Of a stretch of DNA of 38,281 bases, positions 34,501 through 38,281 are shown piece by piece (position 1 is the stretch's first letter; each line of letters opens with the position of its first letter). The stretch is taken from the NCBI GenBank assembly GCA_029552125.1, contig JAKPEE010000018.1:1-38281 (forward strand). The letters run 5' to 3'. A program made the position numbers and the translations under genes. Source of the DNA: Bacillota bacterium (GTDB lineage Bacteria; Bacillota; Dethiobacteria; DTU022). Under the pieces are notes generated by a model that saw nothing but the letters and a program-made list of their open reading frames with translations, ran no database searches and had not been told where the DNA came from.

Positions 34501-35099
34501 CGATCATCAAGTTCTACCCTGAGCGGCTGCTCCCATCCAGGCGGGAATACGTCAATTATCTCACCCCGGGCGCTGAATTGGCCTCGGCTTTCAATCAAAG
34601 ACGCCCGCTCAAAGCCTAACTCCACCAGCCTCCGCAGCATTGTTTCACGGTTAACCTGCTCCCCGGTTTCAAGCGCCAGGGCCAGACCGCGCCACTTGCC
34701 CGGGGGGACAACCCGGGACATCAAGGCTGAGACAGGAGCAATGAAGATGCCCTCCTTCCCGTGATAAAGCCACTCCTGAAAGGCGAGCCGCTGCTGCCGC
34801 AAATCCATACTTTGCGATAAAACGCCTGCGCCCATAAATAACTCCCGGGCCGGCAGAAGGTTTACCAGGCCGGAAGGCAGAAATGCGGTCAGATCTTCAT
34901 AGATTTTTTCTGCCCGGGCGGCTTCAGATGTCACAATTAAAACCGGGCGGCCCCAGTGATGAGATAATGCGGCCATAAAAAAAACTCTGGCCGAACTGTC
35001 CAGCCCCGATACTACCGCAATTTCTTCCCGGCTTCCACTGGATACTGCTTTAAAAGACGGATCCTGTAGCCATTGGTTCAACAAACCCTCTAGAATCAT
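31539..35099 (-). CDS. mfd: Transcription-repair coupling factor
   Basis: Removes RNA polymerase stalled at DNA lesions and recruits UvrABC. The 1186 residues match the family. UvrB-homology modules fill the first third; the RNA-polymerase interaction domain begins at about 500 (DYVVHEQHGIGKYLGL). The SF2 motor has Walker A GDVGYGKTE, motif II DEEQRFG and motif III MTATPIPRTL; then TRG, GRVGRSNR and the C-terminal D7 domain. GGGGAG is just before the ATG. It follows fin, as in B. subtilis. Confidence 0.98.
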   Translation of the reverse strand: MILEGLLNQWLQDPSFKAVSSGSREEIAVVSGLDSSARVFFMAALSHHWGRPVLIVTSEAARAEKIYEDLTAFLPSGLVNLLPARELFMGAGVLSQSMDLRQQRLAFQEWLYHGKEGIFIAPVSALMSRVVPPGKWRGLALALETGEQVNRETMLRRLVELGFERASLIESRGQFSARGEIIDVFPPGWEQPLRVELDDRTIESLRLFDHLTQRSTEKLEKAVILPAYELILPEALFREGESRLRKDLQQALSRLQRKGDRETAARLKTAVEQHLQRLPQSGSLDMLPVYFSYFYGEGASLLDYLPANMLLLLDEPQAIAESGEKLQRELDDYRSNIFLQGELLPGQMVPLWEPRELLNRKDFHLVAFTLFPGLPEWLPAARECPVEARAASFYHGQWELLKNDFYNWVRQGYRVCFLTGSRERGEGLIKALQEHDLPVHSSLDRAWSDDAAWPVQMVTASLEQGYVFPSLQLAILTEQNLLPRQRKRRRMVRREGLKLSDYRELNAGDYVVHEQHGIGKYLGLSTLEIGGVQRDYLLVKYSGTDKLYIPVEQINLIQKYVSPDGRAPRLHSLGSGEWHRLKSKVDSSVQELARELLSLYAARQATKGYAFSPDHPWQLEFEARFPYEETPDQLQAIADVKADLEKDHPMDRLICGDVGYGKTEVALRAAFKVALEGKQVAILVPTTVLAQQHFRTFKERFKDFPLRVEQLSRFVSPSRQKEILADLARGRIDIIIGTHRLLSADVRFHDLGLLVIDEEQRFGVRHKEKLKQMRLDVDVLAMTATPIPRTLHLSLAGARDLSVIETPPENRYPVQTYVVEYSENLIREAIQRELSRGGQVYFVFNRVEGIEAMARRIQELFPGVPVAIGHGQMSEAALERVMNDFLEGKYKILVSTTIIEAGLDIANVNTLIVYEAERFGLAQLYQLRGRVGRSNRVAYAYLTYRKEKIISETARKRLQAIKEFTELGSGFKVALKDLEIRGAGNILGAEQHGFMVAVGFDLYCRLLEKAVAELKNEKKEPQEVIRLDLPLNAYLPSSYISNQDQKIDLYQRIYSISAEEELRDIEEELRDRYGTPPAPVKNLLTAAALRVAAQALQIELIQQKQRVIVIQFSPGFKAESNELWAVLGPWQGKAVLSAGKTLALKIKVDGPLDEMIPRIILLLKEIKTRLLRCRCSHNPGLSVEGG

Positions 35100-35151
35100 C
35101 GCTGCTCCCCGGTATTTGGAAAATTAAGAATAATTACGTGGGCAAAGAGGT

Positions 35152-35388
35152 TTAGTGCAGTTTGAGGTTGCCCCGGTAAGTCCACTCGCGCTCATGGAGG
35201 CTCATGGTATCTACACAATCGTCACAGAGGGAATAGATAAAAAGCTCCTCTGTATCAGTAGATTTTATTATATCCTGCCTCATATCTACCGTCAACGGAT
35301 CAAGGCCGAGCATCTTCATTTCTGCTTCAGTTATATTCATGGCGCCGATAATGGCCCCACAGCGCTCGCAAATGTAAGTCAGCTTCAT
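35152..35388 (-). CDS. fin: Anti-sigma-F factor Fin
   Basis: A 78-residue zinc-ribbon protein. C7 and C10 (CERC) and C55 and C58 (CDDC) form the four-cysteine site; the size, the spacing of the two CxxC pairs and the position upstream of mfd match B. subtilis Fin (YabK, 76 residues). Fin is made under SigF and then inhibits it, helping the forespore switch to SigG. Its ribosome-binding site is weak. A candidate forespore promoter lies just upstream, within the pheA 3' end. Confidence 0.88.
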   Translation of the reverse strand: MKLTYICERCGAIIGAMNITEAEMKMLGLDPLTVDMRQDIIKSTDTEELFIYSLCDDCVDTMSLHEREWTYRGNLKLH

Positions 35389-35410
35389 CTACCCAGTTCT
35401 CTTTCACATA

Positions 35411-35438
35411 TATTATTGTAGATCCTCAATAATTATGC
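35411..35438 (-). promoter_or_regulatory. Candidate forespore (SigF/SigG) promoter for fin
   Basis: On the minus strand GCATA (35434-35438) fits the SigF/SigG -35, and the stretch reading TACAATAATA downstream fits the last eight positions of the SigF -10 (GGnRAnAHTR) but lacks GG. Spacing is slightly short. fin being SigF-dependent in B. subtilis supports it; the site overlaps the pheA stop. Confidence 0.4.
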
Positions 35439-36293
35439 TTCCCTGTCAGGCCCCTGATTATGTAAGGAAGGGGCCATGGGGTAAGAACCGAGCAGCTTCA
35501 AAAAGGGAACTTCGCGAGACAGATCGCACCATAACCGCTCCATGGCGGGATCAAGGCGGTGGCCTTCACAATCGATAAAAAAAAGCCAGTCACCCAGGCT
35601 GCGCTTGGCCGGGCGGGATTCTATGCGGGTCAGGTTTACTGCTGCACGGGCAAAAAACCCAAGAATATGGTAAAGGCGCCCCGGGCCGTCGGGCACTGCC
35701 AGGACCAGGGAGGTTTTATCCCGGCCGGTAGGCTCATGATCTTTACGGGAGGCAATCACGAACCGGGTTACATTTTCCGTATTATCTTCAATGTTCTCGG
35801 CCAGCAGGTGCAGGTTATAAATAGCCGCTGCACGGCGGGGCGCGATAGCCGCCGCCCCGGACACTTTAGAGACCAGCGCTGCGGCGGCGGCAGTGCTCTC
35901 TACGGGACAGCAGGCGGCTCCCGCCAGGTTTTGCTCCAGGAAAAGACGGCACTGCCCCAGAGCCTGGGGGTGTGAATATACTGAACGGACGCTGCCAAGA
36001 GTCAAACCCTGCGGGCCGAGAAGACAGTGGTGCACAGGGTAGAGCAGCTCCCGGCAGATATACAGCCCGGACAGGCCGGCCAGCAAATCCAGAGTTGCGC
36101 CTACACCTCCTTCCAGCGAATTTTCCAGCGGGACAATTCCTTCGTCCAGAGCCCCCTGGCAAGTTTGCTCCAAAACCGCGGCTATCGTGGGGTATTCGAT
36201 CAATCTGCGATGATGCTGAGCCGCATAAAGCAGGGCCGCTTCTTCGGAAAACGTTCCCCTGGGCCCCAGGTAACCGAGATTTTTTTCACCCAT
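35433..36293 (-). CDS. pheA: Prephenate dehydratase
   Basis: Turns prephenate into phenylpyruvate for Phe synthesis. It is 286 residues from the chosen ATG: YLGPRGTFSEEAALLY at the start, NSLEGGVGATLD, the catalytic TRF (176-178, in ENVTRF) and a C-terminal ACT domain (about 193-270) with the Phe-binding ESRP (225-228). GGGGGAGG lies 6 nt before ATG 36293. The frame is open upstream to 36509, but those 72 codons are the remains of aroF, so the long version is an artefact. Probably Phe-regulated twice: by the T-box leader and by ACT feedback. Confidence 0.95.
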   Translation of the reverse strand: MGEKNLGYLGPRGTFSEEAALLYAAQHHRRLIEYPTIAAVLEQTCQGALDEGIVPLENSLEGGVGATLDLLAGLSGLYICRELLYPVHHCLLGPQGLTLGSVRSVYSHPQALGQCRLFLEQNLAGAACCPVESTAAAAALVSKVSGAAAIAPRRAAAIYNLHLLAENIEDNTENVTRFVIASRKDHEPTGRDKTSLVLAVPDGPGRLYHILGFFARAAVNLTRIESRPAKRSLGDWLFFIDCEGHRLDPAMERLWCDLSREVPFLKLLGSYPMAPSLHNQGPDREA

Positions 36294-36310
36294 GTTTATC
36301 CTCCCCCTAT

Positions 36311-36509
36311 TTACTGCTCCGGCGCAGATATAGTGCGCCCCAGAGCCGGAGCCAGCTTCGCTACCATGCCCATCAAGTTGGAAAAATTGTCCGGTGTCAG
36401 CGATGAGTGTTCCCTCGATGCGATGAGGCACGAAACCGTTTTTCTTGAGCTGTTCTTCCACCGCCACTATTTCTTCTCTAGTCGCCTTATCTTGCATAAC
36501 CACAATCAT
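36311..36509 (-). pseudogene. aroF: aroF (DAHP synthase) remnant with a large internal deletion
   Basis: An ATG at 36509 with AAGGAGAG upstream opens MIVVMQDKATREEIVAVEEQ and a further ~13 residues, the N-terminal ferredoxin-like domain of the AroF-type DAHP synthase. Near 36403-36412 the similarity jumps, in the +1 frame, to SLTPDNFSNLMGMVAKLAPA, then LGRTISAPEQ and a TAA at 36311-36313, which resembles the extreme C-terminus of the same enzyme. A full gene has about 335 codons; only about 33 and 31 remain, so the whole catalytic barrel is gone. The gene cannot be functional. The alternative is an assembly error at this point. Confidence 0.75.
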
Positions 36510-36533
36510 TCTTCTTCTCTCCTTCCCAGTTAT

Positions 36534-36815
36534 AAAAAAATTCCGCCCTCATGGGGCGGAATTTTTTCCGCGGTACCACCCAATTTAATCACAATCCCTC
36601 GACAGGTACGGGCTTATAACTGTTAAGCCGAGACCTTGTTCCGGTAACGGGGAACTGCCGGTGCCGCCTACTTGGACCATATGGCTTTCAGCGGACAACT
36701 TCGAAGGGAACTTCAACCGGCGACGCCCCGGCCGGGCTTGCAGCCTACGGCCCGGCCTCTCTGCCGGGGATATACCCCGGTTTACTTTCCTTCTGCATCG
36801 TCTTTCAAGCGGGAT
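36534..36815 (-). ncRNA. T-box riboswitch upstream of aroF remnant and pheA
   Basis: The minus strand has the T-box core GGTGGTACCGCGG (36568-36580), which pairs with the uncharged tRNA acceptor end. It overlaps the antiterminator region just before a terminator: AATTCCGCCC (36553-36562), loop, GGGCGGAATT (36539-36548) and a T-run to 36534. Stem I can be traced: GACGA pairs with TTGTC, a K-turn-like bulge lies next to GAAGG/CCTTC, and the specifier loop has AGTA on its 5' side and GAAGTTC on its 3' side. The codon TTC (36708-36710) would specify Phe, fitting pheA; the extra G after GAA makes this reading tentative. High uncharged tRNA-Phe would allow read-through. Confidence 0.92.
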
Positions 36816-36862
36816 AATAATTTAAAAATATTATTATCACATTTTATTCTACCGGGCAATAA

Positions 36863-37420
36863 CTAATTATAAAGGTTCATGGCTGTTAACAAACCCTGCC
36901 TGACAATTACCTGAACCGCTTCAGCCGCCCGGGCTACCGCTTCGTTGAGCAGGCTCCTCTCTTCCGGGGAAGGGGGTTCAAGCACATAATCGGCCGCCTC
37001 CATATTTTCCGGCGGCCGGCCAATCCCGATGCGCACGCGAATAAACCCTGCATCCTGCAAAGATTCGATTACCGATTGCACTCCCCGGTGCCCGGCGCTG
37101 CCCCCGCCGGCCCGGATTCGAATAGTTCCGGGCTTCAGATCAAGATCATCGAATATCAGAATTAACCGATCCGGAGTCAAGGCATAAAACCGCAGCAGTT
37201 GCGCTACGGCCAGACCGCTGCGGTTCATGTAAGTTAAAGGTTGAGCCAGAATAACCTGTTCCTGGCTGATCCAGGCGCTGGCGCAAAGAGAGCGGCACCT
37301 TTGGGTTGGACGCTCTGCTTTAAGCAAACCGGCAAGAAACTCAACAACCCGGAATCCCAGGTTATGCCTGGAGCCTTCATACCGTGGGCCGGGATTGCCC
37401 AGCCCGACTATAAGATACAT
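36863..37420 (-). CDS. pth: Peptidyl-tRNA hydrolase
   Basis: Releases tRNA from prematurely dropped peptidyl-tRNA. It is 185 residues; MYLIVGLGNPGPRYEGSRHN carries N9 and the catalytic His19, followed by LAQPLTYMNRSG, IFDDLDLKPG and GSAGHRGVQSVI, all intact. It follows rplY by 47 nt, the same ctc-pth pair as in B. subtilis; in that genome fin follows directly, but here the T-box, aroF remnant and pheA are inserted between pth and fin. Confidence 0.97.
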   Translation of the reverse strand: MYLIVGLGNPGPRYEGSRHNLGFRVVEFLAGLLKAERPTQRCRSLCASAWISQEQVILAQPLTYMNRSGLAVAQLLRFYALTPDRLILIFDDLDLKPGTIRIRAGGGSAGHRGVQSVIESLQDAGFIRVRIGIGRPPENMEAADYVLEPPSPEERSLLNEAVARAAEAVQVIVRQGLLTAMNLYN

Positions 37421-37467
37421 ACCGGCTCTTCACACCACGCTCAGCATAAAATATGAACAAGGTAACA

Positions 37468-38115
37468 CTATTCTCCCGCAGGCTCTGTCTTTTCCGGTGC
37501 TTCTTCAATCTCTTTCGCTTCTTCAGCCGCTTCAGGTTCTTCGGCAACAGATGGGGCTAAGACTTGGGCCAGCGGTTCGTCAGGGGCAGTAATTAACTCA
37601 ATGCCTTCCGGCAGCTGGATACTGTCTGCCAGGACACTGTCGCCGATAGCCAGCCCGGACAGGTCAACAGCAATACTTTCGGGAATGTCCGCGGGCAGGC
37701 ATTTTACAACTACCTCCCGGTTGAGGATTTGCAGCACGCCGCCTTCTTTAACCCCGGGAGGTTCACCGATATAGTTCAACTGAACGTTAACCTCAATCCG
37801 ATCGGTCATGGAGATGCGAATGAAATCAACATGTAACAACTTATCTTTTTGAATCACATGCCGCTGAATTTCTTTAATCATAACCGTTTCCCGGATTGGC
37901 TTTTTCCCGGCATTTTTAATCTGCAAATCAATAAGCGCGTTGCCGCCCCCGGAAGCCAGCAGCTGCCTGAGGGAGCGGGCTTCTACCATGAGAGAGAGGT
38001 TCTTTTTCCCCCTGCCATAAAGCACAGCAGGGATCCTGTCTTCCTGTCGCGCCCGGTTAAGCGCGCCCTTTGTTTGTAAAGGCCGCATTTCTGCTTCCAA
38101 TACTGTTCGTTCCAC
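37468..38115 (-). CDS. rplY: 50S ribosomal protein L25 (TL5/Ctc type)
   Basis: Binds 5S rRNA in the large subunit; the long Ctc form is linked to stress in Bacillus. It is 215 residues: N-terminal L25 domain (LNRARQEDRIPAVLYGRGKK, ... HVDFIRIS), a C-terminal TL5 beta-domain and an acidic Glu/Ala-rich tail of about 30 residues. GTG 38115 is taken as the start because AAGGAGGT is 7 nt upstream and the family begins there; the frame continues to 38154 without a ribosome-binding site. It has a strong promoter. Confidence 0.95.
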   Translation of the reverse strand: MERTVLEAEMRPLQTKGALNRARQEDRIPAVLYGRGKKNLSLMVEARSLRQLLASGGGNALIDLQIKNAGKKPIRETVMIKEIQRHVIQKDKLLHVDFIRISMTDRIEVNVQLNYIGEPPGVKEGGVLQILNREVVVKCLPADIPESIAVDLSGLAIGDSVLADSIQLPEGIELITAPDEPLAQVLAPSVAEEPEAAEEAKEIEEAPEKTEPAGE

Positions 38116-38139
38116 TTTTTCCAACCTCCTTAAAGCAAT

Positions 38140-38168
38140 AGTATACCGGAGCATCCGGGCCGCGTCAA
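38140..38168 (-). promoter_or_regulatory. SigA promoter of rplY-pth
   Basis: On the minus strand TTGACG (38163-38168) and TATACT (38140-38145) are separated by exactly 17 bp, each one base from consensus. The spacer contains a dyad, CCGGA-TGC-TCCGG. It drives rplY, and probably pth, about 25 bp downstream of the -10. Confidence 0.75.
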
Positions 38169-38281
38169 ATCAGACAAAAAGCTCCACTGTGTCAATACTT
38201 AGCGGGTATATTTCCTCGTTCCAGACAAATTAATTTAAAACCACCTTTGACTATTGCTTGGGATCAGCCTGGAACTACATA

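Noticed and set aside
35433-36509. A genuine DAHPS-domain/prephenate dehydratase fusion enzyme
   Set aside because: pheA has its own strong ribosome-binding site and start, and the linker encodes the AroF C-terminus in another frame, so the fusion is an artefact of decay.
1-38281. CRISPR array, transposase, prophage, rRNA or tRNA
   Set aside because: No regularly spaced repeats, no transposase or phage proteins, and no tRNA or rRNA-like segment was seen; T-box stems were the only tRNA-interacting RNA.

Overview
The window reads as a chromosomal core segment of an endospore-forming Gram-positive anaerobe of the class Clostridia in the broad sense (Peptococcaceae/Desulfotomaculum/Moorella-like). 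The basis is gene content and order. It carries SpoIIE, SpoVB, SpoVT, Fin, YabP and YabQ, a T-box leader, strong AGGAGG ribosome-binding sites, many TTG/GTG starts and a formate-tetrahydrofolate ligase. Gene order matches the Bacillus subtilis ctc-pth-fin-mfd-spoVT-spoVB-yabN-yabP-yabQ-divIC-yabR-spoIIE-tilS-hprT-ftsH block, running right to left on the minus strand, with the folate genes and coaX beyond it.

Layout from left to right. Positions 1-4620 are AT-richer accessory sequence with a GPH-type sugar/cation symporter and an orphan PAS-PAS hybrid histidine kinase closed by an intrinsic terminator. coaX (minus) is divergent from a plus-strand operon: divergent CPBP membrane protein, folE, HD hydrolase, folP, folB, folK. 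The operon makes the pterin part of folate, and the HD protein sits where the unassigned dihydroneopterin-triphosphate dephosphorylation step would fit. Next come fhs and a P1-family (DmpA-like) peptidase on minus, divergent from an amidohydrolase on plus. A bidirectional terminator separates these from ftsH.

From 14.2 kb to the right end everything is on minus: ftsH, hpt, tilS; spoIIE with a Spo0A-type promoter; an inserted feoB-feoA pair; yabR-like S1 protein, divIC, yabQ-yabP (candidate SigE promoter); a SpoIID-domain lipoprotein, HU, mazG (yabN), spoVB, spoVT, a PrsA/SurA-like lipoprotein, mfd, fin, pheA, pth and rplY. Together they cover forespore and cortex development, divisome, tRNA processing, transcription-coupled repair and translation.

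The most notable observation is between pth and fin. A T-box leader, probably Phe-responsive, drives what was an aroF-pheA operon, but aroF has been reduced to about 200 bp. Its first ~33 codons are joined, out of frame, to its last ~31 codons. By chance this remnant has no in-frame stop before pheA, so naive gene calling makes a false 358-residue fusion. I saw no CRISPR array, insertion sequence, prophage, rRNA or tRNA, and no clear new multi-gene system; most of the window is conserved core.
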